64,000 bases of DNA, from assembly GCF_030272615.1 (NCBI RefSeq), contig NC_081406.1:232428396-232492395 (forward strand). Direction: 5' to 3'. Below are positions 1 through 12,400 of this stretch, in pieces. Position 1 is the stretch's first letter. Each line of letters begins with the position of its first letter. The notes beneath the pieces were generated by a model. The model did no database searches. It saw only the letters and a program-made list of their open reading frames with translations, and was not told the DNA's origin. The translations under genes and the position numbers were made by a program. Source of the stretch: Cryptomeria japonica. Lineage: Eukaryota; Streptophyta; Pinopsida; Cupressales; Cupressaceae.

Positions 1-223
1 ATATCCGGTGTTTTGCCCAAAAATTGCTAAAAAATAGATTGAAAGGTAATATTTTTATTGTTTTCAATCATTTTCATTCAATTTTTGTATTTTTTTTAAT
101 GTTTATTTGATTTTTCATTGAAAATATGGCTTTTTTCATGAGAACTAGGTTTTAATAAATCAAATACAAAATTGTTTAAATTTGTTAACTATATTCAATT
201 GTTTACATTTAATTAGGTTAAAA
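1..223. other. AT-rich sequence, no gene seen
   Basis: AT-rich sequence with homopolymer runs upstream of the decayed gene. I see no coding potential. The first bases (ATATCCGGTG) weakly resemble the ATATCCG motifs near 9140 and 16124; see findings. Confidence 0.5.
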
Positions 224-2152
224 ATGGGGGATGATAATGAAAACATTGATCAACCACAACCGCAACAACCAAACCCTCCTTTGCTAAACCCCCCCTCAAT
301 TCAGGATTTGATTGCACAAAATTTGAATGAATTGAGGGGGATTGCAGATGTATATCGTAGGATCGCTCGTCTAAACCCAATGTTTGATCGTCTCACATCG
401 ATCATAAAGAGTATAGAAACCATGAAAGAGGAGCCCAATGTCGCCCTTTTTTGGTGAGATTCTATGAGGGAACAATATGCAGATGGCTTATCGTATAAGG
501 AGATCAAGGGTCTCGAGATATCGAAAGCCGATATCACCTCATTGTTTGGGAATCCTCGCATTGGTTAACCCGTAGACCCCAAAAAAACAAAACTTTCTAT
601 TAAATGATGCACAAATGATGGTATTGTGAAAATTTTTTGGGATCGTTGGTGGATGGTTTTTGACAAACCACCCAACAACAATCTTGATGTCCCCTTCTAC
701 TTCATAAAAAAATTGTATGCTGAGTTTGTTTTACACAAACATGTGAACTACTTTGACATCAAACCTTTCTAGGGTGTGGGTTTAGGTATGCCCCAAAATA
801 GACCTGGGGTAGTTAGAGTAGTCCAGGGCCCATATGTCCCCCCTCCTCTTGTTGATCCCCCACCTCCAGTGTAGCATCCAAATATCATTTGTGAGGCGGC
901 TTCATGAACCATATCAGCTATTCACTCTTTGAGTAGCTTTTTGGTTTCTCAAGCTGGGTCAGTAGCTCAGCCTACTTTTGATGGTAGTGGTGCATCCAGT
1001 GGCGCTGACACGTCATCCTTGGCTCCACACATATGTGTGCCCCATAGTTGTGTCATGTGTGGGCACGTATGCTTGGGTCCAGTTGGACAACCTGTTGATC
1101 CTCCTGCGGACAGTGCAGATTATGAGGTGCATGAGATGCATGATGCACCAGATGTTATGACACAGACTGGAGGATACCCTGGGGAGTCCTTGCATGCTAG
1201 AGGCGAGGAGGCATCATCATCATACATTGCTGATGTAGTGGTAAGATTTGTATTTTCACAGCTCATGTTATATTTTAAATGAATATTTATAATCTAGATA
1301 ATATTAAGTACTAATTTTTATTTACATGGTCTATTTAACAGTTGATGATCGAGGAGGAGTTGAGATAGATTCAGGAGGGCACCTTGTCGGTCATTTCATT
1401 TGGCCTTGATAGCTTGATGGTACATATATTATTGCACCTAGTCATTTGTATTTTATTGTACATACATGCTCATCATTTATATTGGTATTAATTAGATCAT
1501 GTAGTAGCTTGCATGTATATCTTATTTTACTCTTGTAGGGCACAAGCAACACAAGTGCAGGGTAGTGTGATTTAGGATCTGGTAGTGCAGTTGGAGACAA
1601 GGGAAAGGTAATTGAATGCAAATATGATTGATTGAATAGTTTAAATAACTTATAGTGATTATACACGTCTAGACATAGATTGATAGTTTCATATACTTGT
1701 TGTGTATATCTACAGAGAATTCTTGGCTTCACATCCTTGATGACTACACCCAGTATACCTGAAGATGAAGAAGAAGAAGAGATGCCTTGAGTAGATGTGT
1801 GTTTATTTTATTTTGTGTTTATTAGATATAATTTGTTATTATTAGTGACAATTATATGCTAACTTGTATCAATGTCATGTTTCTGAACATATGTAGGTTG
1901 TGTATGAAAATATTGAAAACATACCTCCTCTACCGAAGACATACATCAAGAGTCCTGCAAAGCTGAAGAGAAAATATGGAGATGATGTAAACATCAATAG
2001 TTCAATTATAGTTCATTTTTATGTTAACTTTTCGAATGTGAATTATATAATATAACGAATATTAATTGTGGTTTGTTTTTCTTGTGCGGGATCCTTCAGA
2101 GCCGAGCAGTGCGGCAAAGAGGATCGATTTTGATGATCCATCAACAACTTAG
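224..2152 (+). pseudogene. Decayed six-exon gene of unknown family
   Basis: I do not recognise the family. Exon 1 (224-1240) is a single reading frame from the ATG at 224, starting with an acidic and Pro/Gln-rich stretch (QPQPQQPNPP) and broken by stops at 455, 566, 605, 770, 872 and 905. A Cys/His-rich patch (CVPHSCVMCGHVC) lies near its 3' part. Five short exon-like blocks follow, each bounded by GT and AG: 1342-1419, 1539-1607, 1716 to about 1796, 1897-1986 and 2102-2152. The last two join in phase and end in a charged tail (KRIDFDDPSTT) and TAG. The introns are AT-rich with pyrimidine-rich acceptors. It lies beside a tandem array and converges on a transposase-like pseudogene, so a transposon-borne accessory gene is possible; that is inference. 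Confidence 0.45.
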
Positions 2153-2544
2153 GATGTTATAAATAGTTTTATGATGCTTACATGTCTAGTTGACATGTAT
2201 ATTTTGTATATAGACATACATTCACGTATTTAGACATACATTTTGTTTCAGTTAGCGTTTATGTCATATTTGTGTATGGACATACATTTGTAATCATTTG
2301 ACATTTTTATATATACAGAAGTTGATATTCGATCATATAAATTGTTGCTCATCTGTGCGTGGTGTTATCATGAAAATATTTAATCTTCATTCCAATAATT
2401 AACAATGGTTAATACTGGTTATTTAATTAACAATACAATTCATTTCATTTCATCATAAGTGTTGTTTGTATAATGAACATTATAATTCATTTAATGAACA
2501 ATACAATACAATTCATTTAATGAACAATACTTGATACAATTCAT
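2153..2544. other. AT-rich spacer with short direct repeats
   Basis: No gene seen. GACATACATT recurs three times near 2210-2290, and TTTAATGAACAATAC recurs near 2490-2535 just before the 358-bp array begins. The sequence could be the 3' untranslated part of the upstream decayed gene. Confidence 0.4.
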
Positions 2545-4790
2545 TATTACCCTATGCATGGTCCTATTTTGCCCCCCACCTCGGTCGAACGCTCGGGGTC
2601 ATACCCTACCGACGTCGTCCCTTGAGTGCCCTAAGTACTAATAAGTCAAACTTTGATAGGCCCTAACTGAGAATCTATGGCACTTGAGAATGATCAGTTT
2701 GAACCTATGGGGCCACAAGAGGGGTCCCTACAAAAGCCTATCTCGGTTTTTCAATTTTCCCTACGGTTTTATTAGGGCAACAATTTTTTGGTTGATAAAA
2801 AAATTGTCAGTCTCATTCAATCGAATGTTGTCGCGTGGCCAATTTCTCATTCAGCTCGTCACAATGATGAACTATCAGCTCCGACATGTCTAGTTAGGAA
2901 TTATTGCCCTATGCATGGTCCTATTTCCCCCCCCCACTCGGTCGAACGCTCGGGGTCATACCCTACCGACGTCGTCCCTTGAGTGCCCTAAGTGCTAAAA
3001 CTTGTCAAAATTTGATGGGCCCTAACTCAAAATCCGTGGCACCTCCCAATGATTTGTTTGAACCTACGAGGCCATGAGAGGGGTCCCTACAAAATCCTAT
3101 CTTGGTTTTTCAATTTTCCCTACGGTTTTATTAGGGCAACAATTTTTTGGTGGGCAAAAAAATCGTCAGTCTCATTCATTCGAATGTTGTCTCGTGGTCG
3201 TTTTCTTGTTCTTCTCATCGCAATGATGAACCGTCGACTCTGACATGTCCAATTAGGTATTATTACCCTATGCATGCTCCTATTTTGCCCCCCCACTCGG
3301 TCGAACGCTTGGGGTCATACCCTACCGACGTCGTCCCTTGAGCGCCCTAAGTGCTAAAAATTATCAAACTTTGATGGGCCCTAACTCAAAATCTATGGTA
3401 CTTGCAAATGATCCATTTGAACCTATGGGGCCATGAGAGGGGTCCCTACAAAAGCCTATCTCGGTTTTTCAAGTTTCCCTACGGTTTTATTAAGGCAGCA
3501 CTTTTTTGGTGGGCGAAAAAATCGTCAGTCTCATTCATTTGAATGTTGTCTCGTGGCCGTATTCTCGTTCTGCTCGTCGCGATGATGAATCATCGACTCT
3601 GACATGTCTAGTTAGACATTATTACCCTATGCATGCTCCTATTTCCCCCCCCCCACTCAGTCAGACGCTCGGGGTCATACCCTACTGCCGACGTCCCTTG
3701 AGCGCCCTAAGTGCTAAAAATTGTCAAATTTTGACAGGCCCTAACTTGGAATACGTGGCACCTGTGAACAATTTGTTTGAACCTATGGGGACACGAGAGG
3801 GGTCCCTACAAAATCCTATCTCGGTTTTTCAATTTTCGGTATGGTTTGATTAGGGCAGTAATTTTTGGTGGGCGAAAAATCATCAGTCTCATTCATTCGA
3901 ATGTTGTCTCGTGGCTGTTTTCTTGTTCTGCTTGTCGCAATGACGAACCATCGACTCTGACATATCCAGTTAATAATTATTACCCTATGCATTCTCCTAT
4001 TTCCCCCCCTCACTCAGTCGAACGCTCAGGGTCATACCCTACTGACATTGTCCCTTGAGCGCCCTAAGTGCTAAAATTGTCAAACTTTGACGAACCCTAA
4101 CTCAGAATTCGTGGCACCTGCGAATGATCCGTTTGAACCTACGGGGCCACAAGAGGGGTCCCTACAAAATCCTATCTCAGTTATTCAATTTTCCATACGG
4201 TTTTATTAGGGCAGCAATTTTTCGGTGGGTGAAAAAATCGTCAGTCTCATTCATTCAAATGTTGTCTTGTGGCCGTTTTCTCGTTCTGCTCGTCATGATG
4301 ACGAACCATCAACTCTGACATGTCCAGTTAGGCATTATTACCCTATGCATGCTCCTATTCCCGCCCCACTCAGTCGAACGCCTAGGGTCATACCCTACCG
4401 ACGTCATCCCTTGAGCGCTTTAAGTGCAAAAATTGTCAAACTTTGACGGGCCCTAACTCAGAATCCGTGGCAACTGCGAACAATCTGTTCGAACCTACGG
4501 GGCCATGAGAGGGGTCCCTACAAAATCCTATCTTGGTTTTTCAAGTTTACCTACGGTTTTGTTAGGGCAGCAATTTTTTGGTGGGCGAAAAAATCGTCAG
4601 TCTCATTCATTTGAATGTTGTCTTGTGGCCGTTTTCTCGTTCTGCTCGTCGTAATGATGAACCATCGACTCCGACATGTCTAGTTAGGCATTATTACCCT
4701 ATGCATGCTCCTATTTTTTCCCACCAGTTGGTCGAACGCTCGGGGTCATACCCTACCGACGTCGTCCCTTGAGCGCCCTACGTGCTAAAA
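2545..4790. repeat. Tandem array of a 358-bp unit, about 6.2 copies
   Basis: The anchor CCTATGCATG recurs at 2551, 2908, 3267, 3626, 3984, 4342 and 4698, giving spacings of 357, 359, 359, 358, 358 and 356 bp. Other conserved blocks in each unit are GTCATACCCTACCGACGTCG, a CGCCCTAAGTGCTAAAA block, GAGAGGGGTCCCTACAAAA and CTACGGTTTTATTAGGGCA. Copies look about 90 percent alike by eye. The unit length is not a multiple of three, so the short overlapping open frames seen in each copy do not join into a repeat protein. The array stops sharply at about 4787, in the middle of a unit. Confidence 0.9.
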
Positions 4791-5057
4791 ATATAGATAA
4801 ACAAGCATTACACTGTAGACACATAATGATCAGCAATATTTCCATGTATTGTATACACATAATTACCATTACACTTGCATGTGACATCCATGAAGGGATA
4901 TGCAAACTTGATTTTTTTTCATTATCAATACAACTACACCAATGTACTCATGTACAGATACATTGTATATCATCAATATAACTAAACCAATTTGCTCATG
5001 GACATTGTATATCATCGTAACAATTTTACATCAATTCACATCCATATATAAATACAA
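4791..5057. other. AT-rich spacer
   Basis: No gene seen. The phrase CATTGTATATCATC occurs twice (near 4960 and 5005), so some local duplication is present. Confidence 0.4.
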
Positions 5058-5519
5058 CATACCACTTCATCTGCATTAGACATCCTCATGTCCTAAGAGA
5101 AAAGCTTATGTACAACAATGCCTGCATATAAATGAAGACCAAAATAAATAACCTTTTTATGCGAAATGAATGTGCTACAAGAAACAAATTATAACACTTA
5201 ATACAGATTAGTTTGGAAAATTATAAATAGATCATTTGAAACATTTTTAAGATGTACAAGATTGTATAATAATGAAACTTACCAGTTTCTCTGCAAAGTA
5301 TAGAAGCATAACTTTGAAGAAAGACGCATGTTGATTAAAGGCCTTCTCACTGCATTTCTCTACATGGTTGAAGATGATGGTAGATATGGTCATTTCTAAA
5401 TATCAATACATTCACTTGACTTAATTTTTATGCACAAAATTTTATCTCATTAATGCACAAAGGAATATGTACCATCACCAAGAGAGGGTCTTGTCAACAA
5501 TGAATGATCTAGCATGAAC
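5058..5519 (-). pseudogene. Putative decayed short exons on minus strand
   Basis: Two, possibly three, exon-like blocks have GT-AG borders on the minus strand. Block 5473-5519 starts after an ATACAG acceptor and reads VHARSFIVDKTLSW before a stop. Block 5283-5395 follows an ATTTAG acceptor, reads IFNHVEKCSEKAFNQHASFF and then KVMLLYFAEKL, and ends at a consensus GTAAGT donor. A third candidate lies at about 5058-5090. They lie downstream of, and in the same orientation as, the transposase-like pseudogene at 6046-8948, so they may be its 3' exons or a second gene of the same element. The family is not recognised. Confidence 0.3.
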
Positions 5520-6040
5520 CTGTATTTTTAAGAATTGTTAGTCTACACATAAAATGCATGCATGAACATAAAGGCTTTATGATAATCACTTCAACTGAAA
5601 TGCATGATAAAAAATGAAAAGGTGGGATTATATACCATAAAAATATGTCCCTTCGAATTATATCAACATAACCCACTATGTTGACGCAAAAGTCATAATG
5701 TGATATTGTTGTATATCATCAAAAAAGACCTGCATGAGCATAAAGGTTTTGCGATAATTATATCATCAAAAATTGTCAAATAGTGTTCTCTAATAAATTT
5801 TTTTGTAAAACTCATCAAATGCATGATAATAAGTCGTGTTGCAAAAATACGCCCCTTCCGATTATATCGAGTGTACCCTCTATGTGCATGCAAAAACTGT
5901 GTTGCCAAAAAAAAACGTTTATCAATAGACCTGCATTTTGAACACATCCTTAATATACACATAACAAACTTGAACATTAAGGTTTAATGATTATTATTTG
6001 AAATGAAATGCATGATAAAAAAAATAAGGTACCATTAAAG
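5511..6040. repeat. Diverged triplicate of a roughly 200-bp block
   Basis: Three related blocks begin near 5511, 5727 and 5930. Shared pieces are GAACATAAAGG or GAGCATAAAGG followed by a TGATAAT-like stretch, AAATGCATGATAA, and in the first two CCCTTC(C)GATTATATC. Divergence is considerable. Some copies overlap the putative minus-strand exons. Confidence 0.55.
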
Positions 6041-6045
6041 ACCTA

Positions 6046-8948
6046 CTACTCAAGTGTTCCTGAAGGGTCATCTCTTTTCTTAAGAGTATCCAGTATTGCT
6101 TCATGATCAACAGTAGTCACTGTCCATAGCTCTTTGGTCTTTAGTTTTGCTTGATGCTTCAACAACTTGACATTTGTAGCTATAATAAGGTGTGAATACA
6201 TTATCATGGTTTTTTGTCTCTCATAGTCTTCAAATGCAGGTATGCCATTCTTTCTAATCATGTATGTTTCCAACCAAGTTCCCACAACAACAATTGAACC
6301 TGTAGGATATGTGAACCCATCATCATCTATCACCAGTTGTGATAGCTTTTGTTTTCCCTGTACACATCGTGCCAACCAATATTCTGATCTCTCTTCATTC
6401 CCTTGCGGTACAACAATTGCAAAAACATGTCCTGGCTATACAAGATCTGATATACGGTCATACTCAAGTGAACTTTCCATGTCATCGTTTGACAAGGATA
6501 TTGTTTGAGATAAAGGAGTTAGATAGTGGGGAACCCATGTATCAACCCACTCACTTGACTCGCACTGATCCCAATCACATCAAACACAACTCTAACAAAA
6601 ACAAGCCAACGCTCGTGTCCAAATGGTCCATGTACTTGCATTTGAGCTGAGAAATGAATGCATCTTTGAAAAATCTTTAATTGTTTGACAATCCAATCTA
6701 TCTCCCACTGTGCACTCCTCAACCAACCAAAAGAATCTAGTCACTGCTGAATCAATAGTACCTCCATGTGACAATGTTGAACTAAACCAATCAACAATAG
6801 AATGTGCATCAGATAAATTTGCACCTAAAATCCTCAATCGCTCCTTAACTAGAGCTCTCTTCAAACATGCACCTGCTCCATCATGTTCTCCCTTCCCATG
6901 CCTTGCCTAAAAAAAACACCAAATATGAGGTATACGCCTCTCTACATGCATTCTACTCAACCAATAAAACATACGGGCATTCTTGAATTGACCCATACAG
7001 TTACCTGACCATATTATATGTCGGTCAATTGCAATATCTTTCTCATGCAAGAACTCAAAAAAATTCTCGAAAGAATGTTGCACATACTCGCACGAGTGTG
7101 ATCTATCATCACTCACATAAAAATGATACTCCCTGATTATCTTCTTGTCCTCTTTTGTACTATTAGGAGCATGTCTATATGTAATGTGAACAAAAATAGC
7201 AATCTGGACTGAATTGTAGTACTGAGACTGTACCTCATTCTGTGGTTGCAATGTATAGTTCTCTGCAAAATCAACCACTAATACAATAGTGCCAATTGGG
7301 AAAGAGTTCTTACACATCCTGAACTGTTGATCCAACCACTGAGACCTATGGGTGTGCCTTACATACTTGTAGAGAAGATTTTCCTTAAAATCTAAAATAA
7401 AATCAGCAATACTCACTTCTCTTGAGACTAATTCGCATTTAGAACCTTCACCTCCACTCTTCGAAGTATATTTCATTGTCTCATATCTTTTTTTATCAAC
7501 ATAATTCTTTCGAAACTCATGTTCGCTGCCCTCATGAAAACATGAAACAAACTTTGACAACCCACCACATTCTGAGCACTTCTCATTCAAACAATCATTT
7601 CTATAGAAATAGCAATCATCATCTCTAGGGCATAAAAATAGATCTTGCAAGTCTCTTGATGATCTCAGAAATAGAGTTGCACCACACTCCTGCAACATCT
7701 CATTAGTATGCATCGTAGAACGAATATGACATAAAAGTTCATGGTACATTGAAAACTCCACATGATACTTGCAACAACAAGTATTGCGAATCTTAAGAGG
7801 AACACAATAAAATGGTTTAAAAGATTCAAAGGCCCTTTGTGATATTTGCAAAGTTGGATGTACTTCACAACAAATTTTGTACAACATTATTTGGCTTGAT
7901 TCCAAGAAATGTTTGGGATGCGGTGTGCGGTCTCGGTTGCCGATTCTTAATTTCAAAACGTCCTTTACATTGGGTGACACTCTAGAATTAGAGTGCCAAA
8001 ATTGTTGAATCTCCTCCTTCACATTGTCAGTCAACTTTCTATCAACATGTGGAAGCCTCCCACCAAAAGCCATGTATCTTGTTGAAGTGGATCGTCAAGT
8101 CTTTGTCTTCGTGCAAGTGCTCTATCCAAAGTTTTGTGGTTTATGTTAAAATCAACACAAGTTTGTCTCATTTGACGAGCCTTCCTCAATTTATGGCTTA
8201 ATAAGGAGGTTGTATTCACTCTTCGAGCGGCTCTCTTATCTCTTTCTTTGGTATTCTTTCCAATAGAATTGAGAGTGTCAAATAGATTTTTTGCAATAAT
8301 AGAATTTCTCTCCATCTTCTTGTTCATATAAATCTTCAATTTGTTTAGCAATGGTCTCATCTTTATCATCTTTATCAATCGAACAAAGAGTTGGCATTTC
8401 TCGGTCAATGTCTTATTGCTAAAATTTTGGTTGAAAAGTTGTGTAGGCCACAACCGAATGGTTCTTGTTGACCTCTTGCCTTCAAGATTCACAATAATGT
8501 TCTCATCGATTTCAAATAACCATTTTGGGGTTCTTGAAGGTCTTAGATTTGGAATTTGTCTTTCATCCATGAGAGGGTCTTCATTTCTAAAGTAATTAGG
8601 TGTTACATATGGTTCACTTGGCTGAGCAATTCCACCTTCAATGTCAAAGTTTTCCACATTTTCACCTCCTATGTCAAAATTTTCCACATGTTGAGCATTT
8701 TCATTATCACTTTCAACATTTTCAACATTTTAAAAATTTTCACTTTCAAAATCTACATTTTCATTTTCAATAACTTGTGACACATTTTCAAATTCAATTT
8801 CCTCTTCACTTGAAGCAACATTAGCAATATTTAACATACCTTGTCTTCTCCTCCTATGACATTCTCTATCTATTTCTCTATACACTTCAATTTGGTCATT
8901 TGAAAGTTTTCTTTTGCATTTAGACTTTTGAAGACTACTACTCCCCAT
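6046..8948 (-). pseudogene. Transposase-like protein (DDE-type fold suspected), broken
   Basis: Reads on the minus strand from an ATG at 8948 to a stop at 6046, about 960 codons. The N-terminal part (8948 to about 8060) is basic and acidic; the frame changes once at 8031-8073 and then stays constant to the end, with stops at 8730, 6907, 6592, just after 6592, and about 6435. A Cys-rich segment (CPRDDDC...CLNEKCSECGG) precedes a core with VVDFAENY, IIWSGNCMGQFKNARMF and HGKGEHDGAGACLKRAL. I know this trio (DFAENY, SD(N/G)C..Q.KN, HGKG..DG.G..KR) from uncharacterised transposase-like proteins of animals and plants. The residue before NC is usually Asp and is Gly here, so a probable catalytic acid is lost; a stop sits directly before ARHGKGEHDG. 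The C-terminal domain has YWLARCVQGKQKL and FTYPTGSIVVVGTWLE. No superfamily name is claimed. Confidence 0.7.
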
Positions 8949-9163
8949 TTACCTCCACACAGATTCTCCTAAATGATTGACAATGTAAGAACTGACTTTA
9001 AGAATCTCCCAAAAGAAAAAATTTGTCTCAACCTGTCTGAAAACCCGTGATCGTCGACAGAAAATAGAATATGCAGGCTGTGGGCCATTGGAATCCACAA
9101 AATGGCCCAAAAGGCTCTTTTTTATTTACAAAAATCGAATATCCGATTTTATTAGTCATATTT
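8949..9163. other. Spacer with near-palindrome at 9131-9150
   Basis: Upstream flank of the transposase-like pseudogene. It holds a GGGCCATT...AATGGCCC hairpin (about 9076-9110) and the near-perfect 20-bp palindrome AAAATCGAATATCCGATTTT at 9131-9150. A close relative of that palindrome lies at 16115-16133, on the other side of the satellite block. Confidence 0.5.
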
Positions 9164-9214
<51 letters not shown>

Positions 9215-9424
9215 GGGGAGGGGGAGAGAGAGAGATTAGGGGAGAGAGAAGGAGGAGAAGAGGGAGAGAGAGATTAGGGGAGAGAGAGAGATTATGGGAG
9301 AGAGAGAGAGAGAGGAGGAGAGGGAGAGAGAGAGATTAGGGGAGAGAGAGAGAGAGGGAGAGAGAGAGAGAGGGAGAGAGAGAGAGAGAGGAGGAGAGGC
9401 AAAGAGAGATTAGGGGAGAGAGAC
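9164..9424. repeat. GA microsatellite tract
   Basis: About 260 bp of (GA)n with interspersed GATTAGGGGAGAGAG phrases. It abuts the satellite directly. The CT tract at 15860-16005 is its reverse complement in style, including CCCCTAATCTCTCTC. Confidence 0.95.
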
Positions 9425-12400
9425 ACGATATGACACCATATGGTGTCATAAGGGGTCCTATGGTGTCCAGAGGGGTCATATGGTGTCCTACGATCCCTTA
9501 AGACACCATATGACCCCTTAAGACACCATATTGGGCTGTTATGGGTTATATTATGTCCTAATGGGTCATATTGTGTCATAACCCAATAACGACTTAATTT
9601 GTTGTCTTAAGGGGTCATATGGTGTCCTAGGACACCATATGACCCCTAACGACACCATATGGTGTCATAAGGGGTCGTATGTTGTCCTTAGGGGTCATAT
9701 GGTGTCCCATGAACCCTTATGACCCCTTAGGTCACCATACAACCCGTTATGACACCATATTGGGTTGTTATGGGTCCTATGGTGTCCTAAGGCATCATAT
9801 TATGTCCTATGACCCCTTAGGACACCATATGACCCCTAACAACACCATATAGTCATAAGGGGTCCTATGGTGTCCATAGGGGTCATATGGTGTCATACGA
9901 CCCCTTAGGACACCATATGACCCCTTAAGACACCATATTGGGTTGTTATGGGTCCTATGGTGTCCTAAGGCATCATATTATGTCCTATGACCCCTTAGGA
10001 CACCATATGACCCCTAACAACACCATATAGTCATAAGGGGTCCTATGGTGTCCATAGGGGTCATATGGTGTCATACGACCCCTTATGACACCATATTGGG
10101 TCACTTTGGGTCCTATGGTGTGCTAAGGGGTCATACTATGTCGTACAACCCCTTAGGACACCATATGACCCCTAACAACACCATATGGTGTTATAAGGGG
10201 CCTATGGTGTTCATAGTGGTCATATGGTGTCCTACGACCCCTTAGGACACCATATGACCCCTTAAGACACCATATTTGGTCGTTATAGGTCATATTGTGT
10301 CCTAATGGATCATATTGTGTCATATGACCCCTTTAAGACATCATATGACCCCTTAGGACACCATATGACCCATAACGACATAATTTGATGTCTTAAGGGG
10401 TCATATGGTGTCCTCGGACACCATATGACTCTTATGGACACCATATGACCCCTAACGACACCATATGGTGTCATAAGGGGGTCGAATGTTGTCCTTAGGG
10501 GTCATATGGTGTCCCATGAGCCCTTATGACCCCTTAGGACACCATACGACCTATTATGACACCATATTGGGTCGCTATGGGTCCTATGGTGTCCTAAGGG
10601 GTCATATTATGTCCTATGGCCCCTTAGGACACCATATGACCCCTAAGGACATCATATGGTGTCATAAGGGGTCCTATCATGTCCATAGGGGTCATATGTT
10701 GTCCACCGATCCCTTAGGACACCATATGACCCCTTAAGACACCATATTGGGTCATTATGGGTCAGATTGTGTCATAATGGGTCATATTGTGTCATATGAC
10801 CCGTTCAAGACATCACATGACCCCTTAAGGCACAATATGACCCCTTATGACACCATATTTGGTCAGTTTGGGTCCTATAGTGTCCTAAGGGTTCATATCA
10901 TGTCCTAAGAACCCTTAGGACACCATATTAACCATAACAACACAATTTGGTGTCTTAAGGGGTCATAGAGTGTCCTAGGACACCATATGACCCCTAATGA
11001 CACCATATGGTGTCATAAGAGGTCATATGTTGTCCTTAGGGGTCATATGGTGTCCCATGAATGCTTATGTCTCCTTAGGACACCATATGACCCGTTATGA
11101 CACCATATTGGGTCATTATGGGCCCTATGGTGTTCTAAGGGGTCATATTATGTCCTACGGCTCCTTAGGACACCATATGGCCCCTAACGACACCATATGG
11201 TGTTATAAGGGGTGCTATGGTGTTAGGACACCATATGACCCCTTAAGACACCCTATTGGGTCGTTATGGGTCATATTGTGTCCTAATGGGTCATATTGTG
11301 TCATATGACCCCTTTAAGACATCATGTGACCCCTTAGGACACAATATGACCCCTTATGACACCATATTGGGTCGCTTTGGGTCCTATGGTGTCCTAAGGG
11401 GTCATATTATGTCCTACGACCCCTTAGGACACCATATGACCCCTAATGATACCATATGGTGTCATAAGGGGTCCTATGGTGTCCATAACGGTCATATGGT
11501 GTCCTACGACACCTTAGGAAACCATATGACCCCTTAAGATACCATATTTGGTCGTTATGGGTCATATTGTGTCCTAAAGGATCATATTTATTTATATGAC
11601 CCCTTTAAGACATCATATGACCCCTTAGGACACAATATGACCCCTTATGACACCATATTGGGTCTCTTTGGGTCCTATTCTATCCTAAGGGGTCATATTG
11701 TGTCCTACGACCCCTTAGGACGCTATATGACCAATAACGACACAATTTGGTGTCTTAAGGGGTCATATGGTGTCCTAGGACACCATATGACTCCTATGGA
11801 CACCATATGACCCCTAACGACAGCATATGGTGTCATAAGGGGTCATATGTTGTCATTGGGGGTCATATGGTGTCCCATGAACCATTCTGACCCCTTAGGA
11901 CACCATACGACCCGTTATGACACCATATTGGGTCCCTATGGGTCCTATGGTGTCCTAAGGGGTCATATTATGTCCTAAAACCACTTAGGACACCATATGA
12001 CCCCTAAGGACACCATATGACCCCTGACAACACCATTTGGTGTCATAAGAGGTCCTATGGTGTCCATAGGGGTCATATGGTGTCCTACGACCCCTTAGGA
12101 CACCATATGACCACTTAAGAGACCATATTGGGTTGTTATGTGTCATATTGTGTCCTAATGGATATATTGTGTCATATGACTCCTTTAAGATATCATATGA
12201 CCCCTTAGGGCACAATATGACCCCTTATGACACTATATTGGGTTGCTTTGAGTCCTATGGTATCCTAAGGGGGCATATTGTGTCCTACAACCCCTTAGGA
12301 CACCATATCACCCATAACGACACAACTTGGCATCTTAAGGGGTCATATGGTGTCCTAGGACACCATATGACTCCTATGGACACCATATGACCCCTAACAA

